A stretch of 64,000 bases of DNA from Takakia lepidozioides (lineage: Eukaryota; Streptophyta; Takakiopsida; Takakiales; Takakiaceae). Below, piece by piece: positions 1 through 11,100 of the stretch (position 1 is the stretch's first letter; each line of letters starts with the position of its first letter). The position numbers and the translations under genes were made by a program. The notes under the pieces are model-generated. The model was given only the letters and a program-made list of their open reading frames with translations. It did not search any database and was not told the DNA's origin. The stretch lies in assembly GCA_030704615.1 (NCBI GenBank), contig CM060734.1:24490001-24554000 (forward strand), read 5' to 3'.

Positions 1-2625
1 GGCAAAACGCACAGCATGGAGGTATTTACCAATTGATGATAAATTATATTACGTGTTCCAAGAGGTTCAGGACTTACTGGGAGTGTCATCTGAATGAAGA
101 AAACAGGCATGTATAATAAGACTATGCAAGTTAATTAATGTTTCAGGAGTAGTGAGACTATGTAACTTCCTAGCTACAACAGCACCAAGAAAAGGTGCGT
201 ACAGCAACAAGTGACCAGTGTCAGTCTGTTTCTAACATCACTGTGAGACTGGCAGGGGCCAAACATGCAAATAAATAGTCCTTTATTGAAAGGAATACTC
301 CCCAGAGTCGCCCAATGTATTTTTGAGGTTATAGAGGATGCTGATGAGATTTCTGAGAACCCACAATCAAGCTGTCCATGGTTGGTTCCCCCATCCAGCG
401 ATTGCTTTTTCAATGCCACTAGTTTGATGATAGCTTGGTGGTCTTGGCTTATTTCATTGTTAGAAGTATTTACAATTGTCAAGCTTGCCGGAAGTTGTCA
501 CCGTGTGATTTGCGAAGCCTTTATGTGACAGTCTTTGGGTGTTGTTATCAGGTGGAGATATACATGGAGAAGATAAGGTTGGGAGTTCTAAATTTTTTAT
601 TTTCCCAACTCTACGTCAGGAACATTCTCTTCTATTTCAGCTCCTAAAGATGAAGATGATCAGCTCATTACTCAGCAATCTTTTGATGCAGAAACTTATT
701 GGATTCAACAAAGGATAATCTTCAGGTGAAGGAGAACAAAGCACAGGGAATCTTTGTAGCAGGGGCCACTGAGGTACATCCTAAATCGCAACCTCCTCCT
801 TGCCTTCTCTCAGATACACAAACATGCACACCTGCAGGCCGCATGCACAGGCAAACATTATAAACAGAACTCAGAACTCACGGTTTAATTGACGTTGAGC
901 TTGTTATAGCACTGCACTATCCCTGTGCTTAGTACTTAGGGCTCAATTGATGTTATCTGGACAGAGCTACATTCAAACTGAAAAGGAAATGCTCCAAATT
1001 CTTCAGGTGCATATTATTCCTGTACATACGTACTAGAGACCTCCTAGAGACCTGTTGTTTTGTCAGGCTTCCATAATTCTCCGCAGAAGTATGCACCCCG
1101 CTGTAATTGTCTTCTTTTTGTGCACATGTTACTGCAGCGCTACCTCCAGTCTTTGCAGTCAGATATGTCTCATTGCACTTCAAATGTTTGGCAATCAAGT
1201 GACCTCATCCTAACTGCAGGCTGGTGTCGCTAACAGAGCAGTAGGAGCGACACGTATCCCCACCTGATGTGTTCAATGTTCAAGGCTAATTTAGGCTTTT
1301 GAATCTTCAAATAGGTCTTGAAGTAATGATTGATTTTAAAGATCCGGTGGCTGGTTTTAGATTTCCAAACTCAGCTGCTCTTTGTGCTACATAGATTTAA
1401 ATAACATATGGGCACTCTGGATCATAAGATCGAGGTTTAAGCCTAGTCCAGAAGTTCAATGGTATGGAATATTTAGCAGACTGCAGCAGGTTGATATTTT
1501 TCAAGTGGGTATCAGACTCCATGTTTCTCTGACCTAATTTACCAGAGATGAATGTTGGAAGCAGCAGGAGCCATTGTTTCTTGTTACAATTCAACAAACT
1601 AACATCGAAGATCGAAGGTGAATATACTGCACAGTCACACTTGAGAGAGATGCTCCTTCTGCAGGAGTTTTTTTGTGAACATTTTATATATGCACATGAT
1701 AGACATACATACATATACATATATATATAAACCAGACAATCTTGAGCATGATGCTTTGGTTTAGTCGTTGTACCAATTGAGTCCTTTGGAAGATGGGAAA
1801 TCAAATGACATGCATGCACACCTATGCTAGGATGAGTTCATATACTACCTAGAAAAATTGAACTTGTGTACATTTTCACCAGCCGGAGGATTAGTCCTAT
1901 GACATGTATATGGAGCTATGGTGTTTTTGAAATCATCTGACATGAGATTGGGTTTTCAAGTGTGAAGACATGAAAACTCTACTTGGTGGACCTGGCAGGA
2001 TCTGAGAAGGTCGAAAAAACTGGTGCTGAAGGAAGAATTCTCTGTGAAGCGAAGACAATCAACAAGTCTCTCTCAGCCCTTGGCAATGTGATCAATGCCC
2101 TCACAGCTGGTGAGTCCACCCACATCTTAGAACTATGTTCAAATGAAGGACCTACAATAATCAAGGTAGTAAAACCCCTCACTGTATACCAAATGTACGT
2201 TTAGTACTGTTGCTGACTCGTCTTTTTCTGGCTCCCATGATGTTGTTTTTTGCAGAGAGGACAGGTCATATTCCCTAATGTGACTCAAAACTGACTCGTA
2301 TTCTGCAAGAATCACTGGTGGGTGCTGTCTTAAATTGCGAAGTATCTGTGATTGTGCGTGTGATTGATCATGTCCCGTTGAGACTAATGTGTGATCTGGA
2401 ATAACATTCTGTGTGTGGGATCTAATCTCTTGTATCTGCATATCTCCCCTTTTGGAAATCTGCAATTGCACACACTCAAACAGTGAAACCAGTACTTAAA
2501 TTTTTCAACTGAAACCAATCATCAACTTCACAGGGTGGCAACTCCCGGACGACAGTACTCTGTTGCTGCTCTCCCAGCTCCTTACATGCTTCAGAGACAT
2601 TATCGACTCTACGCTTTGGGACCAG
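1..2625 (+). pseudogene. Kinesin-1-type motor domain, partial, with premature stop
   Basis: Spliced exons give the second half of a kinesin heavy-chain motor domain, an ATP-driven microtubule motor. The window opens inside the P-loop (GKTHSME, 1-21). Further exons: about 280-345 (KGILPRVAQCIFEVIEDADE); 552-577 (VEIYMEKI, 26 nt); 692-773 (LLDSTKDNLQVKENKAQGIF); 965-1006; 1220-1253 (AGVANRAVGAT); 1546-1617 (switch I, NVGSSRSH); about 1965-2109 (switch [10 protein letters not shown], then [17 protein letters not shown]); 2265-2317; 2534-2625 (GGNSRTT, SETLSTLRFGTR). Most inferred junctions are GT..AG and keep phase. In the 2265-2317 exon the conserved HIPYRDSKLTR reads HIP-stop-CDSKLTR (TAA at 2276-2278, next codon TGT), so this allele is probably a pseudogene. 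The donor at 2626 leads into an intron carrying the Copia insertion. Family assignment is strong; the exon at 280-345 is approximate. Confidence 0.85.
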
Positions 2626-2649
2626 GTGAGTGCTTTGATGCTTCGCTAT

Positions 2650-3020
2650 TGTTGGAATTCGACAGAGAATAGAGATAAAAGATGAACCGATTACTGAGAA
2701 CTCTCCACCCAACCATAGGACCACAACAAGCTGTGTGTCCACCCTCCGAGCTCTCCCTATTTATACTCAAAGTCTAATCCAGAAATAGCTGAGATAACTA
2801 TAGCATAACTCCATGCTTTTACTTAAGTTATTTCCACCTGCTATTCTGGTACAATGACTTGAGTCACTAATAACTAAAGCTAACTTTAGCTATCTTTTAG
2901 CTAACCGAGGCTTATATCTATTGTTAACTGTGACTTGTCAGCACTACTATTATGGAAGCCTGACTTGTCATCACAATAACTCTAGATAGTAGTAACTTGG
3001 TCAGGAGTTGATTTCCAACA
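2650..3020 (-). repeat. Copia 3' LTR
   Basis: Direct repeat of 5653-6021. It begins TGTTGGAATT and ends ATTTCCAACA, the usual TG..CA ends. The G-rich polypurine tract of the minus-strand element abuts it at about 3021-3032 (CCCCCACTCAAC on the plus strand). Confidence 0.93.
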
Positions 3021-3035
3021 CCCCCACTCAACGAG

Positions 3036-3952
3036 TTACCAAGTTAAGCACTTAACTACTCCCATCTTGAAGCCTCGAAAGCGTTCAAGCTTTTTAGCAA
3101 TAAGCCCTTTTGTCAGTATGTCTGCAACCATGTTGTTGGTGTTGCAATATACAAGCTTGACAACTCCAGCTTCAGTCTTCTCTCGTACCAAATGATGATG
3201 AATCTCAATATGCTTTGTGCGAGCATGAAACACTGGATTCTTTGAGAGAGCAATACACCCTTGGTTGTCATCATATATGACCATTGTATCCCTCTGTGGA
3301 CGACCAATACTAGATATAAATGATGATAACCATAATGCTTGCCTTGTAGCTTGAGATGCAGCCATATATTCTGCCTCAGTCGAGGACATAACAATTGTAG
3401 ATTGCTTCTTGCTACTCCATTTGCTAGCATAAAAACATAACCAGATGTAGAGTGGCGGTCATCAACATTACCAGCCCAATCTGCATCACAATAGCCGTAT
3501 AGCTCTGTGCTTTTGCAAGCACTATCTGAGATACCATATGAACCCACATGATCCAACTGAACATTATCATTGTTCTTTCTCAAGCACAAACCATAGTCCA
3601 GTGTGCCTCTTAGATAACGGAAAATCCGCTTTACTGCAACCCAATGGAGTTGCCCAGGGTTAGCTACAAATTGGCTTACAACCCCCACTGCTTGTGCAAT
3701 ATCTGGCCTAGTACAGACCATTGCATACATGAGACTTCCCACAACACTCTGATAGGGAACATCTCTCATTGTCTCCAAGTCTGCAGCACTCTTAGGACTC
3801 ATCTCCTTTGAGAATTTGCAATTTGGGACAAATGAGGTATTTACCGGCATAATTTCAGCCATACCAAAGCGCCTTAAGATATCTTCAAGATATTTACGGT
3901 GGTTTAGGTAAATTACTCGGTCTTGTCGAACACGAGTTACCGATACCCCCAA
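3036..3952 (-). pseudogene. Copia reverse transcriptase C-terminus and RNase H
   Basis: Reads YLNHRKYLEDILRRFGM, then YQSVVGSLMYAMVCTRPDIA, RYLRGTLDYGL and YGYCDADWAGN, the standard Copia RT-to-RNase H sequence. A frameshift near 3395-3410 splits it from the part with MSSTEAEYMAASQATRQALW, DNQGCIALSKNPVFHARTKH and ADILTKGL. The catalytic RT YVDD region is absent. The stop lies beside the 3' LTR. Confidence 0.92.
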
Positions 3953-3959
3953 GCAGTAC

Positions 3960-4240
3960 TAGATCTCTTTCAGATCCACCATCTCAAACTTCATTGATAT
4001 ATCGCTTTGTCTTTTTCAACAAAGCTTGATCAACACATGATCACATGATCTCTTTAAGATCCACCATCTCAAACCTCTTTGAGATATCACTTTGTCTTTT
4101 CAACAAAGATTGATCATTAACACATGAACACATGATCTCTTTCAGATCCACCATATCAAACTTTTTTTTTTTGAGATATCACTTTGTCTTTGTTTCAACA
4201 AAGTCAATTTGTTATGATCACATAACCACTATCTCAATCT
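3960..4240. repeat. Three tandem units of about 88 bp replacing Copia integrase/RT
   Basis: Three imperfect copies, each holding ATCTCTTTCAGATCCACCAT, a TTTGAGATATCACTTTGTC stretch and CAACAAAG. They occupy the position where integrase and RT should be encoded. Confidence 0.8.
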
Positions 4241-4707
4241 CATTTGAGATATTGACACTCTGTTTCTGACATGACAGGTGTAGATCCCAACTGTGGTGAA
4301 AATGTGGTAAGAGCACTAGAGACATGATGTTGTAATCTATACAAGCAATTATCAAGAATAGCTCTTGCTACCACAGCTCCTGAGCTATCTGTGATAGTAC
4401 AACTCTCATCTTGGAATACCACTCTGTATCCCTTTGCAACAATTTGCATTACAGATAGCAGGTTCTTTGTTAAAGTAGGGACATGTAGGACATTTTCCAC
4501 CTCTATGGTTTCCCCTTCATTGAGCATAAGAGAGACTGAGCCTTCCCCACCAATGACATGCTTGCTATCATCTCCCAAAAGAACATATTGTGTAGGTGAA
4601 AGAGATCTATAGGATAAGAAATGCTCTCTCTCTGAACTCATATGTTGAGATGCTCCTGAATCAACATACCACACATGCTTCTGTCTAGTAGTGGCTGAGA
4701 GAGACAC
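4240..4707 (-). CDS. Copia aspartic protease region, partial pol
   Basis: Starts with WYVDSGASQHMS, the Copia retropepsin active site (D-S-G-A), followed by LLGDDSKHVIGGEGSVSL and VLHVPTLTKNLLSV, typical of the protease-to-integrase segment. The reading frame ends where the tandem repeats begin, so only the N-terminal part of pol is left. It follows gag directly. Confidence 0.88.
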   Translation of the reverse strand: MSLSATTRQKHVWYVDSGASQHMSSEREHFLSYRSLSPTQYVLLGDDSKHVIGGEGSVSLMLNEGETIEVENVLHVPTLTKNLLSVMQIVAKGYRVVFQDESCTITDSSGAVVARAILDNCLYRLQHHVSSALTTFSPQLGSTPVMSETECQYLK

Positions 4708-4746
4708 AACAAATAGAATAGCATTCCTCTGATGAGTAGCTATGTT

Positions 4747-5592
4747 TCATTGACTCTCTCTGTTGCGCTCATCTGCAATGCGCTTTCTACAATCCTTGAT
4801 CATGTGACCAAGTTTCTTGCAATAAAAGCACCTTACTTTGGCATTTTTTTTTATCTTTGAGCTAGATTGAGGTTTCTGAAACCTCTGGGACTTCTGAGAC
4901 ATATGTGAAGGGAGTCTTCTATTCAAGACTACTCCAGTCTTGCCTGTGAACAAAGCTCTGTCTACCTCTGTAGACGTACCTTGACCTTTTCTTCTTGTTT
5001 CCTCCTTGAGGAGAAGTCCTATGACAACATCAATAGTTAAGTTGGTTTGTCCTGCTAGAGACACCACAAAACCATCATAGGATTCAGTTAAGGTTGCCAA
5101 TAACACCACTGCGGCGTGTTCATCAGTCACATTAGTTCCCACAGAAACTAGTTGATCTCGCAACACACAAAACAAATTCAAGTGTTGTTCAACTGAGTCT
5201 GACTCGGTCATCTTCAGACCATAGAACTTTTGCGTCGCATACACTTGCGATGTGACATCCTTCGTCTCATATATGCTTGCTAGCTTGTCCCAAACATCCT
5301 TAGCATTCTTAGCACTTATAATGAGATGCAACTGTTTGTCTCTCAAGCTTGTGATGATGCTAGCTCTTGCTTTCTGATCTTTCCTATCCCATATGGCTTG
5401 GCCAACAATAGTGTCAGGTCTTGGGACTGATCCATCAACCACTCCCCATAGATCTTTGTCTAGAAGGACCATCTCCATCCTAAACTTCCAGGTTTGATAA
5501 TTAGCTCCATTGAATCGATCTTCCACTCTCACATCTAATGCACTCGTCATAGACATAGAAGGAGGATTGCTAGAAGACGACGCTTCAGCCAT
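4747..5592 (-). CDS. Copia gag (UBN2-type) with zinc knuckle
   Basis: A 281-residue gag. After a short acidic start come FNGANYQTWKFRMEMVL, the WGVVDG region and DVWDKLASIYETK, all standard in plant Copia gag. A CCHC knuckle (CFYCKKLGHMIKDC) lies near residue 255. Gag forms the particle and binds element RNA. The frame is open throughout. Confidence 0.93.
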   Translation of the reverse strand: MAEASSSSNPPSMSMTSALDVRVEDRFNGANYQTWKFRMEMVLLDKDLWGVVDGSVPRPDTIVGQAIWDRKDQKARASIITSLRDKQLHLIISAKNAKDVWDKLASIYETKDVTSQVYATQKFYGLKMTESDSVEQHLNLFCVLRDQLVSVGTNVTDEHAAVVLLATLTESYDGFVVSLAGQTNLTIDVVIGLLLKEETRRKGQGTSTEVDRALFTGKTGVVLNRRLPSHMSQKSQRFQKPQSSSKIKKNAKVRCFYCKKLGHMIKDCRKRIADERNRESQ

Positions 5593-5640
5593 AATGAAGT
5601 TATCTCAATCTCAACTACCACCCTCACCTAGAGAAGAATG

Positions 5641-5652
5641 GCTCTGATACCA
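5641..5652 (-). promoter_or_regulatory. Primer-binding site, initiator Met-tRNA
   Basis: The minus strand reads TGGTATCAGAGC immediately after the 5' LTR end (TTCCAACA). This is the classic plant Copia PBS complementary to the 3' end of initiator tRNA-Met. Confidence 0.93.
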
Positions 5653-6021
5653 TGTTGGAATTCGACAGAGAATAGAGATAAAAGATGAACTGATTACTGA
5701 GAATTCTCCACCCAACCATAGGACCACAACAAGCTGTGTGTCCACCCTCCGAGCTCTCCCTATTTATACTCAAAGTCTAATCTAGAAATAGCTGAGATAA
5801 CTATAGCATAACTCCATGCTTTTACTTAAGTTATCTCCACCTGCTATTCTGGTACAATGACTTGAGTCACTAATAACTGAAGCTAACTTTAGCTATCTTT
5901 TAGCTAACCGAGGCTTATATCTATTGTTATCTGTGAGTTGTCAGCACTACTATTATGGAAGCCTGACTTATCATCAGTAACTCTAGGTAGTAGTAACTTG
6001 GTCAGGAGTTGATTTCCAACA
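5653..6021 (-). repeat. Copia 5' LTR
   Basis: 369-bp copy of the LTR at 2650-3020 with TGTTGG..CCAACA ends. It is followed by the target duplication GCTAT at 6022-6026. Confidence 0.93.
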
Positions 6022-6096
6022 GCTATACCAGCCACCCTCTCTGTGCACGTTGATATGTCTCTTGTCTGCAGCTTCATAGCTGGGCCCATGAATTGA

Positions 6097-9000
6097 TGCG
6101 GACTGCTCGTTGGCCAGGCTTTCAAAAATCCCATCTTTACCTTGCGGAACCAACCATCTCACCTCCGTTGGCTCGTCGTCCTCCCTGTCTGCATCGCTCT
6201 CATCCGCTGAATCACATATGAACTTTCGCACCCATCTACCTGTCTCAGCTGTTGCCAACTCTTTCCTTATCCTTCTGTCCTCCCTAGCCCTCTCCAAAAT
6301 CTGCTCTACTTTACTGGGATTCTCACATCGTCTAATCGCTATATTTGCGAGTTTAGCTGCATAACTAGGAAGGGAGTAGTCCTTCACCGGGCTCGTCATG
6401 AAGTCGGCCCTCGCAAAGAACGGGACATTCTTCTTGGCAGGAAGTGTAGGCCCTACATGTTTCGACCCGGATCCTGGAATCCTGCACATAACAATCACCA
6501 ACGAGACCAATGAGAACCACAGTCCGGAAATGCGTTTGACAAAAAATCACCCAGAAGGCTTTGCAAACTTACAATGTTTGCACTCACTCGTATTCCGGGT
6601 TCTCCTCGGCATCAATGTCCACTATCTCTTCCTCCGACTCCGACAAATCCGAGGAGTCTTTGGCTTCGATAGGAGCCTTCACATTCCATTGCAGCCCTTC
6701 CAGATGGGATCCCCAGACGGATGTGTCCTCCTCGTAGGCAAAGAGGTGCCGGTCGGAAAACCACCCAGCCCACATTGAGGCACCTGTTACAATGCCATCC
6801 ACACATTATGACATGGCCCTTCAGATGTTGCGAGTGAAAGTATAACGAGAATTTGCAGAACAGCATACAACAAGATTATGCATACCTGTCCCACAGATGA
6901 GGTCGAGCATTGTGCCCTCCACGTCAGTGCATGTCTCCATAATTGTCTGAATGAAGGCAGGGCTCGGCAGGACAACCACACAGCCTCTGTCGTCCAACAC
7001 CATGCGGGCGAGCCCGAATCCTTTCTTCCAAAAGTCCTCGGAGTACCTGTTCCAAGATGGCAAAGCTTGCAGTCCTTCCATAGGCTCTCCGTCCGGAATA
7101 TCCAAGATGATCATATCGCAAGACCACTCGGTGGCATTTCCGCCCCTCCTGCAATCCTTGTCTGCACACACCCTCTCAAAGAACGAGACCATCTTCAAAA
7201 ACCCAGGGGTGTCGGAAGGCTCTTCGGCAGCCGCCTTCTTCAGTGCTCTGCCCTTCAGACCCTCCATGGTCTTCATGTATGCCAACTTCGCTGCCCGTCC
7301 ATCCAAAGCCGCCAAGAAACTCTCATTCACACACTGGACTATTGTATCGGGATCCACTTTTGGCCTCTTCATTTCCACCGGCTCAAAAGGGTGCCCCCCC
7401 GGGGGGTTGAAGAGTGCCTTCTTTGCCGAGCCAGTTCTCGTCCCTCTCGTGACAACGGTGGGCACAGGGGATTTCGGCTGCGTCTCGGGGGTGGGCTGGT
7501 TGCAAAGTCTCCATCGGAGTCCTCTTCCTCACCCTCTACCTACACTATCTGTTTCTGCTTCTTCATTTTCTTGGGTGTCACAACTGCTGCTCCTTGCTAG
7601 CGAGTCCGCTTCTTGGACCCCTTCTGTTGAGCCTGCACAGCTGCATCCACCGTCTTCTGTGCCATCTCAGCTGCCTTTCTGGATTGTTCCAGAGCAGCAG
7701 CTTCCTTTGCCGACTCTGGCCGAGGAGGGACACGTCTTTCCTTTTTCTTCTCTTCTGCTTTCGCGTGCAGATCTTTCTCAGACTCGTCAACAATTCCGCC
7801 AGACATGTCCAGGTACCACGGGCATCCAACCAGATGCGTGGCATGCCATTGTTTTTGCATCTCAGGTGTGTAGACACAGCTTGGGCCCGCCACGATCCAA
7901 GCCATGAAGAACGGGGGCTCTTGAGCCAGGGCCCCTGTCTGAAGAAGCACGTATTTCATATACTTGCAGGGCAGTCAACATGCGTGAGCAAAAGTTGAGA
8001 CCAACGTACTCACAAAGTGCAACCGAAAACTTAAAATGCGAATGCGGTGCCGCATTTCCCAGACAAACCTCATAACCAGACTTCGCATACAAGGACAGCT
8101 GGGCTTCACATGTAAACAATTTGCATTGCAGCTTTTCCCGCTCCCTCCTGATGTGTAAACTCCACGCTCCTGCTTGCTGTTTGCAGCTCCCTGGCGAAGA
8201 GGTTGTCCTTGTACGCGCATCTGAAACGTGTCACGTAGTCTTCCAATGTTTGTGTTCCATCCCATTTGACGTACAAGCCGAACAAATTTGTATGCATTAC
8301 GATTTGCTCCTTCGCATTCGTCATTACCTGCGATTCCCACATGCATTGTCACGTAGCAGTTCAGGGAATTCATTTCAGAAAAGCAAATCTGGGGAAGTAC
8401 CTTGAATTACCTGGAACCACCAAGTCATGCGGTTGAGCCACACATCCACTGCAGGGTCGGAAACTTCGAGTGGAAAAGACCACATTGTCCTTATACTCTC
8501 CGATGCATTCCAGATCGACAGCCACCGTGTCTGCCATTTCCGATCCAATGTCAGGAGCAGGAAGAAGAGTGGCTATTGCTAGGAAGGAACTTCAGTGCAT
8601 TGAAACATCACCTTCTCTTTCGCTTCAACACATGCCGTTGAGAGATGATGGAGTTTCTCCAACTGCATGGTCGGCTGCATGGCCCGAGAATAGTGTTTTG
8701 CAATCTTGGGGATGAAGTCCTTTCCAAGTGTCGGATCTGCAATGGCCACCAGCTTCACAAGTTTTGACTTGTATTTCGTTCTGGACTTGACCCCGACTTC
8801 TTTCAAGTGCTCAGTCAATGACTGCAACGTTTTGACCTGCCCCTCACTTTCCATGAAGAAGCGTTTGGCATGGGCCAAATCCAGCTTGATGTTTGACTGC
8901 CAACAAAAACATGCAGAAGCGTTATATTCGATTCATGTGGAAAGATTACTGAAAATTGGGGAAGGATGAGCAGAGGGAAATGGGAGGACGACTTACTTCG

Positions 9001-10755
9001 TATATCACCTCCACCATTCCATCCATAGTGAGACGATACCATGTCCGGTCTGTTTTTGCCACGGCTTTCTGAATGAGCTCGGGCTCCAGCATTTCCGCAA
9101 ACATGTGCCGATCAGTGAGACCAGTTTTCCTCACCCTGTACAGCATATGTGCCATGTGGGTATGCACGTACGCATTTTTAGTGACCCTGCAAGGCACACT
9201 CTCCAGTTCAGTCCACGAAAGCACGGAAACAAAACAGATTGGAAACTGAAATGCGGCACCGCATTTCAAACGTGCTTGGGAGGGTATGAGTATCTTACGA
9301 GTTGAGGTCCGCCATGGCATTCTTGAGCAGGGAGGAGTCTACCGCCTTCACCTTGAGGATGACACACTCCACCATGTAATGCCAGCCAATGTGCTTGGCA
9401 TGGTTTTGCTTGATGTACTCTCACCAGGCGAGAAGTCGGTGATTCCCGTCCCACACAAAGAACATTTTACCCGACATATGGCCGAAGTCTGGATCACCCT
9501 TCAGCATTGCCTCGAATTCGTCGTTGCGAGTGTGCTAGTGGGTATCCCATGTTGACAATTCATCCGCAGTGGGTCCACGAGATTTGTCGTCCTCATTCTC
9601 AAGGGAAACGTAGAAGGCTGGCGAACCTAGACGGTACCCTTCTCGAAATGTGAACTTGAGCTTATCCACATCTCCGGGAAGTGCCTGCCTGACGATGGGA
9701 AGGGAGACCATGCGACAGAGTGGGATTCGAAGAGTCCGCTGGAATACCCTGCTGCCCAAAACTCTGCCAATGCTACTATGTGTCTCCTCCAACATTGTAT
9801 CTGCTGCACTTTGGAATTCCTCCGGAGACATTTCTGCTGGTGGCGGTAGGGGCTGAGCAGCTGGAGCATCCCCAACTGGAGCTGCACTCTGGGGAATCTT
9901 TGCGGACAATTCTGCAATTGCAGAGGCCTCCTCTGGGCCTGCAGTATTATGAAGATCTTCCTCAACGGTGGTCAGGTCTTGCTGCGAACGTTGAGAGGCA
10001 GCACCCTCCTCCGGTACCAGATTGACGAAACCAGCTTGTGGAATCGGTTTTGCAGGAGACTGCTCCGCCCTCCCCCTGATTGCCTTCTGCTTCCTCATTC
10101 TTGCAGGTGAAGGTGTCTGCTGCAATTGAATCTGCTTCATTCGTCTGGGTGGGGGGGAAACGGCCTGGTCCGGTTCAGAAACAAGTTGAAGGACGGGCTG
10201 CTTCTTCTTCGTCTTTGCTGGAGAAGGGCTAGACCCCTGCTGGCGATTCTCCATGACCTTCAAACGCGAGTCGCTCTCTGGGGCTTTGAACTGCAAAGAC
10301 TTGCCCTTCGAAGCCGCGTCCTTGAAACGCACAGGGCTAGGCCTGGCAGGAAGACCCGTGCTCGTGGATCGGCTATGTGTGCGTGCTGCAGCTAGCTCCA
10401 CGGACTGTGCCTGCGGCTCTTCGGATTCTTGCGATTCCTCCAGCACGTCCACCTTTCCGGTTAGGCATGCAAACATCTTCTGCATTCAAGTCTCCTAGCA
10501 TACAGTCTAAGAATTGCAGAAGAAAAATGAGGCGGGTTTCGGTGCTCGATTAGCTGGCGAATCCCGACAGCACGGAGCTCTCACTGGTGGCTGGGTTGCC
10601 TGCATGGCCTGATGTTGTGAGATGACAATCTCCTCCTGTAGACACATCTGCTTCCTCCCCTTCGGCATTGGCCTACGTCCGAAGTACAATTTGTGGAGCT
10701 TGCGACGATGTCTCTTCTCTGGTGCACGCACTCCCTCCCTCTCAGGTTCGAGCAT
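6097..10755 (-). pseudogene. ParB-like/DNA methyltransferase fusion gene, copy A1
   Basis: Intron-bearing gene reading leftward. Exon 1 (ATG at 10755) is basic. A 316-residue frame (10485-9535) has proline- and charge-rich sequence, then the ParB-like domain: IPLCRMVSLPIVR, KLKFTFREGYRLG, FYVSLE, and (about 9420-9480) FFVWDGNHRLLAW. Middle exons at about 9000-9190, 8580-8900, 8110-8340 and 7597-7960 carry coiled-coil and lysine-rich sequence. The methyltransferase follows at about 7460-6640: CDMIILDIPDG (position of motif IV), MVLDDRGCVVVL, MLDLICGTG (motif I) and, after an intron, ASMWAGWFSDRHLFAYEED (motif II). Motif IV before motif I is the beta-class order of N6A/N4C methyltransferases. 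Two Trp codons of the ParB domain are stops (near 9536 and 9432). About 400 bp present in A2 between motif IV and motif I is deleted. Homology with A2 ends near 6097. The function is inferred from motifs. Confidence 0.72.
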
Positions 10756-11100
10756 AAGAAGAACAGAGACAGGGAAAAGGGGCGAAGAGTGCAGATAGAA
10801 AGGGCGCGAGAGGGGTGAGTGAGGAGACACGACAAAAGAAGATGAAACGGCGGTGATGCACCACTTGGGTTTGAAAGGGTTGGACGAAAGTGTCTCCTCG
10901 TGGACTTTGCGTCATTACGAAATTCGAATCGTTCAGGGTACGCCTGCCGTCCGAAAAACAAACATCATTATCCAACGGTCAGGCCGCGCCACCTCATGCC
11001 ACTTCAGTCAGATAGAGTGCAGACATGTGCCGCAATTCCGTTGCTCCACGTGTTCACATTTCATGGCATTTCCGTCCCAGCGTCTGATGAGTTGGAGTGA
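10756..11100. promoter_or_regulatory. Upstream region of the A1 ParB-methyltransferase gene
   Basis: No ORF is supported. The stretch is nearly identical to 27881-28225 in A2 and lies between the first exon of the minus-strand gene and the palindrome array, so it probably holds that gene's promoter. No clear TATA box was seen. Confidence 0.4.

Larger units (their letters stand above)
2650..6021 (-). mobile_element. Ty1/Copia LTR retrotransposon, internally deleted
   Basis: A 3.4-kb element reading right to left with two near-identical LTRs. The target duplication GCTAT lies at 2645-2649 and 6022-6026. Internal order on the minus strand is PBS, gag, protease, then the end of RT with RNase H. 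The integrase core and most of RT are missing; their place (about 3960-4240) is taken by three tandem copies of an 88-bp AT-rich unit. It is therefore non-autonomous. The LTRs differ at only about ten sites, so insertion is fairly recent. It sits in an intron of the kinesin gene. Confidence 0.93.

Noticed and set aside
6887-7907. Plus-strand ORFs over the ParB-methyltransferase genes (also 24008-25099)
   Set aside because: Long but in the antisense of a conserved multi-exon gene; their peptides match no family and the opposite strand carries the motifs.
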